Shown piece by piece: positions 56,579 to 64,000 of a DNA stretch of 64,000 nucleotides (its first letter is position 1; every line of letters begins with the position of its first letter). The notes beneath the pieces were generated by a model, which was not told where the DNA came from, did not search any database, and worked only from the letters and a program-made list of their open reading frames with translations. The DNA comes from Chryseobacterium sp. BLS98 (lineage in GTDB: Bacteria; Bacteroidota; Bacteroidia; Flavobacteriales; Weeksellaceae), in the NCBI RefSeq assembly GCF_001045445.1, contig NZ_LFNF01000002.1, positions 992,001-1,056,000 of the forward strand. The letters are read 5' to 3'. The position numbers and the translations under genes are program-made.

Positions 56579-57868
56579 TTAGAAAAGTTGATTTAAAGGG
56601 ACTCCGAATTTCACACCCCAGAAACTTTCCTCTATTCCTTCATCATAATTGGTAAAAGATGTATTTCTCCAGAAAGGCTCTATATTAATAGTAGTTTTTC
56701 CATCCTTATCTCTCAATGGGAACATAATTCCTACACTAAAAATATTTTTGTTACTTGTAAAATTAGTGGTACCAGGGGTAATAAATTCTTTGTTTTGATA
56801 ACTTACATCCAAACCTATTAAATTGTTCTGGCCAAGAGGTATAAAGCCAAGAACCTGCACAGATATATCCCTTTTATACTTTTGTTTAAGAGTGCTCATA
56901 TTGGTAATATAAACACTTTGTTCCTCCACATCATAATAAACAGTATTGTTTGTTCCGTTTTCATATTGAATTTTGTTCCAGTCTACAGTCGAAAATATTT
57001 CAGAAAGAGAGGTCTTTTTTGAATATGAAAGCTGAGCATTGATATATACACCAAAACCATTACTTAATCCATAGAAAAGATTTCCGGAAAATGAAAAATA
57101 ACCTCCACTGATCCGTTTGTTTATGGGATCCATAACTGAATTCTGCACATTAATACTGTCAATTATTTTGAGTTTATCTTCAGAATACCCTACATCCAGT
57201 TTTGTCCATGCCAGGAGTTTTGCTGTCCACACATTTTTGTACAAAATATTTTCAACCTTTTCAACTTCCTGATGATAAAGTTCTTTATAATCAAGCTGTC
57301 CAGACTCTATTCTATCTAACTCATCTTCAGGTTGTAATTTCCCTTCTACTTTGTTTTTTACCAGTCCATAGATCTTTTTATTTTTTTTTCGGACTTCTTC
57401 TGACAATCCATTGTAACGATACTTGGAAACCAGAAGAGCAGTCCAGCTCCCTCCTACCCTCAAAAGTTTCCGGTTAGAAAAATCAAAAAAACCATCATTA
57501 TTAAGTTTTCCACTAGCATTGACTGCAAAAATATGTCTAAATTTTTCTTCGTCTTTTTTTTCAGGAATATAAATGATTGGACTGAACGAAAAACTCTGTT
57601 CATTTTTATCAACAGAAAGTGCCGCGTATTTTCCCACCTGATTAGTTTCTGTAGATCCTGTAACAAGCATGGAAAAATCTTTCTTAACCATTTTATTGTA
57701 CGTATAAGCCGATACAATCGGGGAGTAAGAACCATTATTTTGTGAAACAAAAGCCGAGTCTTTTGTAACCAATGTTTTTAGCATTTTCTTTGTTTCATCT
57801 ATTGAGGTTTGCTGAGACCTGATCGTTCCCGCCCAAAGTAGGAACAGCATTAATAAATAAGTTTTCAT
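56579..57868 (-). CDS. Exported, possibly outer-membrane barrel protein, unknown function
   Basis: 429 aa. Signal peptide LLMLFLLWAGTIRSQ, then a predominantly beta protein with alternating aromatic residues (GGYFSFSGNLFYGLSNGFGV, LNQLF at the end), consistent with a surface barrel. The ATG at 57868 begins the signal peptide; 9 upstream codons ignored. Preceded by a minus-strand terminator at 57984-58010. Confidence 0.65.
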   Translation of the reverse strand: MKTYLLMLFLLWAGTIRSQQTSIDETKKMLKTLVTKDSAFVSQNNGSYSPIVSAYTYNKMVKKDFSMLVTGSTETNQVGKYAALSVDKNEQSFSFSPIIYIPEKKDEEKFRHIFAVNASGKLNNDGFFDFSNRKLLRVGGSWTALLVSKYRYNGLSEEVRKKNKKIYGLVKNKVEGKLQPEDELDRIESGQLDYKELYHQEVEKVENILYKNVWTAKLLAWTKLDVGYSEDKLKIIDSINVQNSVMDPINKRISGGYFSFSGNLFYGLSNGFGVYINAQLSYSKKTSLSEIFSTVDWNKIQYENGTNNTVYYDVEEQSVYITNMSTLKQKYKRDISVQVLGFIPLGQNNLIGLDVSYQNKEFITPGTTNFTSNKNIFSVGIMFPLRDKDGKTTINIEPFWRNTSFTNYDEGIEESFWGVKFGVPLNQLF

Positions 57869-57983
57869 GGCTATTAGTTTTTTACAAAGTTTCAAATTTC
57901 ATGAAAACAAGTAAAGTACCCGTTCGGGTGATTTTGAAGCTTAGAAAAAATGTAAGAAGAAGAAGAAGAACAGGATACCAAAG

Positions 57984-58010
57984 AAAAAGCCTCCCCAGCA
58001 ACGAGAGGCT
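57984..58010 (-). terminator. Minus-strand terminator upstream of the barrel gene
   Basis: AGCCTC (57988-57993) with GAGGCT (58005-58010), then CTTTTTCTTTGG on the minus strand. It lies 116 nt before the ATG at 57868, so it either ends a small transcript or attenuates this gene. Confidence 0.55.
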
Positions 58011-58293
58011 TATTAGTTTATCATTTTCAAACAACTAAAAAAGAAAAGGGTAAACTGTTTTATAACATCATTTAATAACTTTCAATAATTAAGTCCATCT
58101 GTAAATACGGTCTGCCATTTATTCCATGACAGATAAATTTTTCCTAATTATATAAACTATAGAAAAAAATAAGTCATTAAACAAAACGGATAGAATAAAT
58201 TGAGTTTCCCTGGTTATTAGTCCCTACAAAGTTTGGAATTTTATCAAAGTAAAAAAATCCCCCTTTTGTGGTATTTTGTAAGTATTTTGGTTA

Positions 58294-58305
58294 TTTTAGC
58301 TAAAA
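58294..58305 (+). promoter_or_regulatory. Perfect 12-bp palindrome before the LuxR gene
   Basis: TTTTAGCTAAAA, 10 nt before the ATG at 58316. Operator-like; possible autoregulation is inference. Confidence 0.4.
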
Positions 58306-58315
58306 CTAATTATTC

Positions 58316-59089
58316 ATGGGCAACTTAGAACAAAAACATCCTCTCATTGAAATCTGGAATACTTACCCGGGTGCCAGGAGGGACAGAAAGATTCTAGATA
58401 AACCACCCGTTGAGCGCATCATTGGTGAAATGTTTGCCATAGGTGAATTTTATTATTATGCTCTGAATCTTACCAACAGTACACTTTCGCACCATCACGA
58501 AAATATTCTTAAGCTTCACGGGCTGTCCTCTTATCCTGAGAACTTAAAAGAAGTCATTGATCTTACCCATCCTGATGATATTGAATTTGTGATAAAAGCT
58601 GAACAGGTTCTTGTTGACAAAATAACAGAGATTGCCCTGGAAAGCCAGCTTTACATTAAAGGCAGCTATTGTTTCAGAATGAAAACAGCGGAAGGAAATT
58701 ATGAACTGTTTCATCATCAATCCGTTATTACCATGGAAGACGAAACCGGAATTCCCATACAGGCTATAAATATTCACACCAATATCCACCATATCACAAA
58801 AGAAAACCCTTATACCGTGCTGATTTCAGGAATAGGCCCAAGAAATGATTTTCACCAGGTAAAACTGGATTGTTTTTCAAAGCCGGAAAATTTTTCAGAA
58901 CATTTAACGAAAAGAGAAATGGAAATCCTGTCCCTTATTGCAAAAGGATATTCCGGGCCGGAAATAGCCCAGGCACTCATCCTGTCTGAACATACGATAC
59001 GGACACACAGGAAAAATATTCTTCGGAAAACCAATTCAAGGAACAGTAAAGAACTCGTTAAAAAGGCATTTGAAAAAGGACTTATCTAA
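58316..59089 (+). CDS. PAS-like / LuxR-type HTH transcriptional regulator
   Basis: 257 aa. A PAS-like sensing domain (about 60-170; ENLKEVIDLTHPDDIEFV) precedes a C-terminal LuxR HTH (about 195-250; LTKREMEILSLIAKGYSGPE, with SEHTIRTHRKNILRKTN). No receiver or signal peptide. Stop and next start are 75 nt apart, so it may regulate or be co-transcribed with the DUF2236 oxygenase gene. Confidence 0.88.
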   Translation: MGNLEQKHPLIEIWNTYPGARRDRKILDKPPVERIIGEMFAIGEFYYYALNLTNSTLSHHHENILKLHGLSSYPENLKEVIDLTHPDDIEFVIKAEQVLVDKITEIALESQLYIKGSYCFRMKTAEGNYELFHHQSVITMEDETGIPIQAINIHTNIHHITKENPYTVLISGIGPRNDFHQVKLDCFSKPENFSEHLTKREMEILSLIAKGYSGPEIAQALILSEHTIRTHRKNILRKTNSRNSKELVKKAFEKGLI

Positions 59090-59145
59090 ATTTAGATAAC
59101 CCTCCGGAACACTGATAAATCTCACCATATCATTTCGGTGCAAAA

Positions 59146-59163
59146 CTTGTATTTTTATACAAG
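59146..59163 (+). promoter_or_regulatory. Inverted repeat abutting the oxygenase start codon
   Basis: CTTGTAT (59146-59152), TTTT, ATACAAG (59157-59163): a perfect 7-bp inverted repeat that ends one base before the ATG at 59164. Either an RNA hairpin in front of the start or a DNA operator. Confidence 0.55.
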
Positions 59164-60360
59164 ATGGACAAACCAATTACACAACCGCGATTTAAAGATT
59201 CCCCTCATTTCAAAAATTTCTGGGAAAAAGGCAATGGAAAACAGCTTATTGATTTTTCCGGTGCTGAAGTGAGCTTTAAAGACTTTGATCAGTTTTCACC
59301 CTATTTCTATCATGTGGACGAAATTGGTGATCAGGTAGTAAAAGATGTTTATCTGGTTAAAAAATTTCACGAAGCTTCCAGAGAAATTGAAGATTACATC
59401 CGAAACGGTGTTTCCGAAGCAGACCAAGTTCCTGAAAGTGTAAAAAGGCTCTTCACCCAAACCCAGAAAATTCCGGAATGGCTTGATTATAACCTTTTAA
59501 AAAGCGGTGCAGAGCTCTGCATGCGAAGTAATCTGGATTCGCTGATCTCTTTAAGGGATTACTGCCTGATGGGCGGTTACGATTATGCTTATCTGAATAA
59601 ACCTCTTGTCGCGACAGAAGCATTGAAAAAAGGCGCTGTAAAACGACTTTCAGAAACACTGGATTTCTGGGTAAATGCTACCCGTTACAATGCCTTGGAA
59701 CTGCATGCAAAAGGCTATGAATTTGCTATAAAAACCCGCCTGATCCATTCTTACGCAAGGCTTTCCATAAAGAAATATTACAAAGGATGGGATACGCAAA
59801 ACTGGGGTGAGCCCATCAATTCATGGGATATGATGGCCACTTACATCGGTTTCAGCCTTGTTTTTCTCCACAGTCTTCAAAAATTGGGAAATACTTTTTC
59901 TAATGAGGAAGAGGAAGGCATTTTTCACCTTTGGAAATACGTAGGATATTTGCTCGGAATTCCTGAACAGCTTCTTCCGGACAATAAAAAGCAGGCAACA
60001 GAATATTTTCACTTGTGGACCTCTGTACAGCCACCTTCAGATAAAGACTCCATCCTTCTGGCTCATTCCCTGCTAAATGAATCCCTCGAAAATCCTATAT
60101 TAAAATTTAAATTTGAAAGGAGAAATCTGAGATATCTTCATATCTGCTGTACCTGGTTTCTTCTGGATGATGAAGTTTGCAAAAGGCTTGAGATTCCTGA
60201 TGTTTCTGCTAAAAACCTGTTTCCTAAAACAAAGATTCTGATCAATAAAATATACGACAGATTGGTAAGCCGGGAAGCCAGTATAAAAAAAGGAAACAAA
60301 GACCAAATGAAAGTTCTTGAAGATTACCTGAGGATTACAAAAGATTCGAATTTTCACTAG
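59164..60360 (+). CDS. DUF2236 / MpaB-family oxygenase-like protein
   Basis: 398 aa, cytosolic, mainly helical. Family-like segments: IPEWLDYNLLKSGAELCMRS, VKRLSETLDFWVNATRYN, RLIHSYARLSIKKYY, WGEPINSWDMMATYIGFSL, with His and Arg conserved as expected of heme-binding MpaB/latex-clearing-like proteins. Those are membrane or secreted oxygenases in some bacteria, so its reaction is unknown. Lies 75 nt after a LuxR-type regulator. Confidence 0.75.
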   Translation: MDKPITQPRFKDSPHFKNFWEKGNGKQLIDFSGAEVSFKDFDQFSPYFYHVDEIGDQVVKDVYLVKKFHEASREIEDYIRNGVSEADQVPESVKRLFTQTQKIPEWLDYNLLKSGAELCMRSNLDSLISLRDYCLMGGYDYAYLNKPLVATEALKKGAVKRLSETLDFWVNATRYNALELHAKGYEFAIKTRLIHSYARLSIKKYYKGWDTQNWGEPINSWDMMATYIGFSLVFLHSLQKLGNTFSNEEEEGIFHLWKYVGYLLGIPEQLLPDNKKQATEYFHLWTSVQPPSDKDSILLAHSLLNESLENPILKFKFERRNLRYLHICCTWFLLDDEVCKRLEIPDVSAKNLFPKTKILINKIYDRLVSREASIKKGNKDQMKVLEDYLRITKDSNFH

Positions 60361-60536
60361 AAGAATTTCTGAAATTTCTTCTGTAAAAGTGTAAAAATAT
60401 GTTTTTTATGCGTTGAATCATAAGATATTGCGCTGCTTTTATAATGAATCCTATCCGCTATGAAAATTTATCATTTTTTAACTCTAAAAACATGTTTTCG
60501 CGCCAAATAATATTAGCTTTTGATGTTAAAATTATG

Positions 60537-60544
60537 TATTTTTG
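60537..60544 (+). promoter_or_regulatory. -7 element of recA
   Basis: TATTTTTG, 20 nt before the ATG. A TTTG at 60519-60522 lies 14 nt upstream of it, shorter than the usual 17-21 nt spacing. Confidence 0.4.
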
Positions 60545-60563
60545 AGAAATTATTTTAATAGAG

Positions 60564-61568
60564 ATGAGTAACATTGATGATAAGAAAAAAGCACTGGCTT
60601 TAGTGCTTGACAAGCTAGATAAAACATACGGAAAAGGAACTGTAATGACGTTGGGTGATGATTCTGTAGACAACACAATTGAGGTAATTCCTTCAGGATC
60701 TTTAGGACTGGACATCGCGTTAGGCGTGGGCGGTTATCCAAGAGGAAGAATCATCGAAATATACGGTCCTGAATCTTCAGGTAAAACAACATTAACCCTT
60801 CATGCTATTGCTGAGGCTCAGAAAGCAGGTGGTATTGCAGCATTCATTGATGCAGAGCACGCTTTCGACAGAACTTATGCAGCAAAGCTGGGAATTGATC
60901 TGGAGAACCTTATCATTTCACAGCCGGACAATGGTGAGCAGGCTTTGGAAATTGCTGATAACCTTATCCGTTCGGGAGCTATTGACATCGTAGTTATTGA
61001 CTCGGTGGCGGCTCTTACTCCGAAAGCGGAAATTGAAGGTGAAATGGGAGATTCCAAAATGGGTCTTCATGCAAGGCTGATGTCTCAGGCATTAAGAAAG
61101 CTTACAGCAACTATTTCCAGAACAAAATGTACGGTGATCTTCATCAACCAGTTGAGAGAAAAAATCGGTGTAATGTTCGGAAATCCTGAAACGACTACCG
61201 GAGGTAACGCCCTGAAATTCTATGCTTCTGTAAGACTGGATATCAGAAAAGCAAGTGCACCGATCAAAAACGGTGACGAAGCTGTAGGAAGCCGTGTGAA
61301 GGTGAAGATTGTGAAAAACAAAGTTGCACCTCCATTCAAACAAGCAGAATTCGACATTATGTACGGTGAAGGAGTTTCCAAAGTAGGTGAAATCCTTGAC
61401 ACTGCTGTAGATATGGGCGTTGTGAAGAAAAGCGGTTCGTGGTTTAGCTATGAGGAGACAAAATTGGGTCAGGGACGTGATGCAGTGAAAGATGTTTTAA
61501 GAGATAACCCTGAACTTGCCGAAGAACTTGAAAACAAGATCAAGGAAGAAATGAAAAACAAGAAATAA
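60564..61568 (+). CDS. recA: Recombinase RecA
   Basis: 334 aa. Walker [18 protein letters not shown], the [19 protein letters not shown] segment, Walker-B-like [37 protein letters not shown]. Homologous recombination and LexA/SOS-like induction in other bacteria. Shorter C-terminal tail than E. coli, ending in [10 protein letters not shown], as usual in Bacteroidota. Confidence 0.97.
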   Translation: MSNIDDKKKALALVLDKLDKTYGKGTVMTLGDDSVDNTIEVIPSGSLGLDIALGVGGYPRGRIIEIYGPESSGKTTLTLHAIAEAQKAGGIAAFIDAEHAFDRTYAAKLGIDLENLIISQPDNGEQALEIADNLIRSGAIDIVVIDSVAALTPKAEIEGEMGDSKMGLHARLMSQALRKLTATISRTKCTVIFINQLREKIGVMFGNPETTTGGNALKFYASVRLDIRKASAPIKNGDEAVGSRVKVKIVKNKVAPPFKQAEFDIMYGEGVSKVGEILDTAVDMGVVKKSGSWFSYEETKLGQGRDAVKDVLRDNPELAEELENKIKEEMKNKK

Positions 61569-61572
61569 TTAA

Positions 61573-61606
61573 AAAACGGTCTGAAATTCAGACCGTTTTT
61601 CTTTTT
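61573..61606 (+). terminator. Terminator after recA
   Basis: AACGGTCTGA/TCAGACCGTT stem, short loop, then a T-rich tail. Confidence 0.85.
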
Positions 61607-61647
61607 CTTTTTTAATTTTATATGTCCATCAAAATACATTGAGATAA

Positions 61648-62502
61648 GTGATTACCGATTATAAAAAAATTGATCTGTTCGGGAAAACATTCATTCAGAA
61701 AGTGGATGTGAAATCTCCTTTTGAATTCACTTTTCCGGTTGCTGAGCAGGCCTGTTTTTTATATATGCTGACAGGTGAGATCCAATATCAGTCTGATGAC
61801 ATCCGTACCGACATTCCTGCCAGGCATTCGTTATTGCTCAATTGTATCAATTCCGGAAATCATATCCATAATTCAAATACAGACAGCAAAGGCGAAGTAG
61901 TGATCGTCACCTTCCATCCGGATATACTTAAGAAAATTTATGAAAGAGAGCTTCCTGTTCTGCTACAGCCCGGCAACAAAGCAACCAACCAGTTAAACGG
62001 AAAAATCAACAATGATTTCCTTATTCATAAATACATTGAAGGGCTCCTCTTCTATTTTGAAAATCCAGCTTTGGTCAATGACGAAATCCTGATTTTAAAA
62101 CTAAAGGAAATTATTCTTTTGCTGTCTCAAACACAAGAGGCAGAGACCGTACAAGCCATATTATCACAGCTTTTTTCGCCAACCTCTTATACATTTAAAC
62201 AAATTATAGAAGCTCATTTGTTCTCGCCCATAAGCATTGAAGAACTGGCCCAGAAAACCAATTTAAGTGTTTCATCCTTTAAGAGAGAGTTTAAAAAATT
62301 ATACGATAATTCTCCCGCCAGTTACCTTAAAACAAAAAGACTGGAAAGAGCTGCTGAGTTATTACTGATTTCCGATGAACGTATTTCTAATATTGCTTTT
62401 GAATGTGGATTCAATGACCTAGCCAATTTTACCAAAAGCTTTCATGACAAATACAATACTTCTCCCACCAATTATCGTTCACAGGTAAATAAAGAGGATT
62501 AA
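61648..62502 (+). CDS. AraC-family transcriptional regulator
   Basis: 284 aa with GTG start; an in-frame stop lies 6 nt upstream, so no longer form exists. C-terminal AraC double HTH (about 185-280: SIEELAQKTNLSVSSFKREF, SPASYLKTKRLERAAELLLI, SNIAFECGFNDLANFTKSFH). N-terminal half is a cupin-like ligand domain (about 20-100). It probably controls the following membrane-protein gene, 141 nt on; ligand unknown. Confidence 0.9.
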   Translation: MITDYKKIDLFGKTFIQKVDVKSPFEFTFPVAEQACFLYMLTGEIQYQSDDIRTDIPARHSLLLNCINSGNHIHNSNTDSKGEVVIVTFHPDILKKIYERELPVLLQPGNKATNQLNGKINNDFLIHKYIEGLLFYFENPALVNDEILILKLKEIILLLSQTQEAETVQAILSQLFSPTSYTFKQIIEAHLFSPISIEELAQKTNLSVSSFKREFKKLYDNSPASYLKTKRLERAAELLLISDERISNIAFECGFNDLANFTKSFHDKYNTSPTNYRSQVNKED

Positions 62503-62643
62503 TTATTTAATCTTTCTTTCCAAGCTCGTTCATAAAAGTTTTTTGAACCAAACAGACAGATAATTGAACTTTTTTACAAAATCTTTTTTCTGTTTCTGTT
62601 GCAATTTTGTCAACAGTAATTCAACATTCAAAAAATTAAAATT

Positions 62644-63132
62644 ATGGGACTATCGTATTTAGGAATTTTCCATACCGTTATAGGTATTATTGCTATTGTG
62701 GCAGCTGTTACAGATTTTATAAAAAAAGGAAAAATAGATCTGAGCTCACTTTCCGGAAAAATTTATTTTTATTTTACGCTCATCACTTCACTCACCGCTT
62801 TGGGATTATCCAAACATGGAGGATTTAACCCGGGACATATTTTTGCTCTTTTCATCGTTATTTTAATATCGACAGCTTACTTTCTTCACAGAAAGAGACA
62901 GGGAAACAACAGAGCCCGCTTTTTTGAAACTTTTCTTCTCTCCTTCAGCTTTTTCTTATCATTGGTTCCTACCATTAATGAAACTTTTACCCGTGTTCCA
63001 CTTGGACATCCATTAGCCAAAGCTCCTACAGATGCAATCATCGGGCAGACCCTTTTTGCCCTTTTTGTACTGTTTGTTATAGGCTCCATTTTTCAGTTCA
63101 GGAAACAAAGACGAATTAATACATCAATATAA
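62644..63132 (+). CDS. Four-helix membrane protein, unknown function
   Basis: 162 aa. Four hydrophobic segments (about 5-22, 40-56, 65-83, 98-116 plus 138-152) and Lys/Arg-rich tails. The sequence LSKHGGFNPGHIFALFIVI is reminiscent of DUF2306-type heme-linked membrane proteins, tentatively. It lies downstream of the AraC regulator. Confidence 0.65.
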   Translation: MGLSYLGIFHTVIGIIAIVAAVTDFIKKGKIDLSSLSGKIYFYFTLITSLTALGLSKHGGFNPGHIFALFIVILISTAYFLHRKRQGNNRARFFETFLLSFSFFLSLVPTINETFTRVPLGHPLAKAPTDAIIGQTLFALFVLFVIGSIFQFRKQRRINTSI

Positions 63133-63178
63133 TTTTGTACTTAAATCTCCAGGTTTAAAAGAAACTTCCACAAAAAAA

Positions 63179-63196
63179 TGTCATTCTGTCACATTC
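63179..63196 (+). promoter_or_regulatory. Repeated TGTCA element before htpG
   Basis: TGTCATTC TGTCACATTC, two direct TGTCA words 8 bp apart, 57 nt before the htpG ATG and just upstream of an A/T-rich -7-like TATTTTTTTTG (63207-63217). Possible heat-shock control site; not proven. Confidence 0.35.
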
Positions 63197-63252
63197 TAAC
63201 ATATGGTATTTTTTTTGAGTCAGAAATAGAAAATTAAAAAACAAAAATTATT

Positions 63253-64000
63253 ATGACTAAAGGAAATATTAATGTATCTGTGGAAAATATTTTCCCGCTT
63301 ATTAAAAAATTTCTTTACAGTGACCACGAAATATTCCTGAGAGAGCTGATCTCCAATGCAACTGATGCCACCTTAAAATTAAAGCATTTAACAACCATCG
63401 GAGAAGCAAAAGTTGAATACGGAAACCCGAAGATTGAAGTTAAAATTGATAAGGAAAATAAGACGCTTCATATCATCGACCAGGGTATCGGGATGACTGC
63501 TGAAGAAGTTGAAAAATACATCAATCAGGTTGCTTTTTCAGGAGCTGAGGAGTTCCTTGAAAAATATAAGGACACGGCAAAAGATGCAGGAATTATCGGA
63601 CATTTCGGTCTTGGATTCTATTCCGCCTTTATGGTGGCTGAAAAAGTGGAAATTATCACAAAATCTTACAAAGATGAGCCTGCAGTAAGATGGATCTGTG
63701 ACGGAAGCCCGGAATTCACCCTTGAAGAAACAGCGGATAAAACTGACAGAGGAACGGAAATCGTTCTTCACATTGCAGAGGATTCTACGGAGTTCCTTGA
63801 AGAAGGTAAGATTCGCGAGCTGCTTTCAAAGTATAATAAATTCATGCCTGTTCCTATTAAATTCGGAACAAAAACACATACACTTCCGTTACCGGAGGAT
63901 GCTCCTGAAGATGCCGTTGCCGAAACGGAAGAAGTGGACAACATCATCAACAATCCTACTCCGGCATGGACCATCGCACCAAGCGAACTGACCAACGAGG
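63253..64000 (+). CDS. htpG: Molecular chaperone HtpG (Hsp90), 5' part
   Basis: Open to the window end (249 codons of about 600). N-terminal GHKL ATPase features: ELISNATDATLKL, IDQGIGMTAEEV, GHFGLGFYSAFMVAEKV, and RGTEIVLHI. It folds or remodels client proteins under stress. ATG 63253 gives MTKGNINVSVENIFPLIKK, the canonical Bacteroidota start. The gene continues beyond the window. Confidence 0.95.
   Translation, partial: MTKGNINVSVENIFPLIKKFLYSDHEIFLRELISNATDATLKLKHLTTIGEAKVEYGNPKIEVKIDKENKTLHIIDQGIGMTAEEVEKYINQVAFSGAEEFLEKYKDTAKDAGIIGHFGLGFYSAFMVAEKVEIITKSYKDEPAVRWICDGSPEFTLEETADKTDRGTEIVLHIAEDSTEFLEEGKIRELLSKYNKFMPVPIKFGTKTHTLPLPEDAPEDAVAETEEVDNIINNPTPAWTIAPSELTNE

Larger units (their letters stand above)
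57869..58315. other. 447-nt intergenic region with two opposing start regions
   Basis: No ORF. It holds the promoter of the minus gene, a minus-strand terminator (57984-58010), and the LuxR-gene promoter area with repeated TATTTTG words (58272 and 58283) and a palindrome at 58294-58305. Confidence 0.6.

Overview
The window is an A+T-rich stretch of a Bacteroidota chromosome, most likely a Flavobacteriia of the Chryseobacterium/Weeksellaceae kind. The evidence is the TAnnTTTG type of -7 promoter element, A-rich start regions with few Shine-Dalgarno sites, a protein with a type IX secretion C-terminal domain, GLPGLI and TonB-type surface proteins, and a mevalonate-pathway HMG-CoA reductase. The genus is inferred from overall gene character, not from a marker comparison. 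No insertion sequence, prophage or CRISPR array was seen. The region is mostly core chromosome with accessory surface-protein islands.

Layout. 1-7000: tail of a Cys-rich peptide gene, then the threonine operon (leader peptide with six consecutive Thr codons, thrA-thrB-thrC) running on into folB and a DUF4403 gene. 7000-14120: RDD membrane protein, tRNA-Cys, a minus-strand cassette (small secreted Cys protein, GLPGLI protein, TonB-like outer-membrane protein), a 1.2 kb gene-poor stretch with three isolated minus-strand terminators, and two lipoproteins. 14170-28860: a polytopic membrane protein, aroC with two thioredoxin-fold genes, a YkvA protein, a fused eukaryote-like UMP synthase, a barrel protein with a degenerate M1-peptidase domain, a T9SS substrate, a 1078-aa outer-membrane protein and dusB. 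28860-36010 (mostly minus): nuclease-Lrp-deoC operon, NDH-2/trmD overlapping pair, GH25 muramidase, and an unusual carboxypeptidase-regulatory-like/alpha-beta-hydrolase fusion. 36260-46450: ABC-F ATPase, Gfo/Idh oxidoreductase, siderophore receptor with PepSY protein, porin-like protein, 1-Cys peroxiredoxin under a palindromic operator, MscS channel, sucC. 46580-51750: a six-gene minus operon (HMG-CoA reductase, an unannotated 56-aa membrane protein, DUF3298-like, DUF423, esterase, ClC channel). 51895-64000: radical SAM/TIGR03915 DNA-metabolism pair, pfkA-gap, a surface protein, a PAS-LuxR regulator with a DUF2236 oxygenase, recA, an AraC regulator with a membrane protein, and the 5' part of htpG.

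How the genes work together. The threonine operon is a complete aspartate-to-threonine branch, apart from aspartate-semialdehyde dehydrogenase, with apparent ribosome-mediated attenuation. pfkA-gap and sucC supply central carbon metabolism, aroC supplies aromatic synthesis, and UMP synthase supplies pyrimidines. The accessory part is dominated by envelope proteins. Many transcription units end in clear hairpin terminators. Several gene tails carry short-word low-complexity tracts that look like a recurrent intergenic element of this genome.
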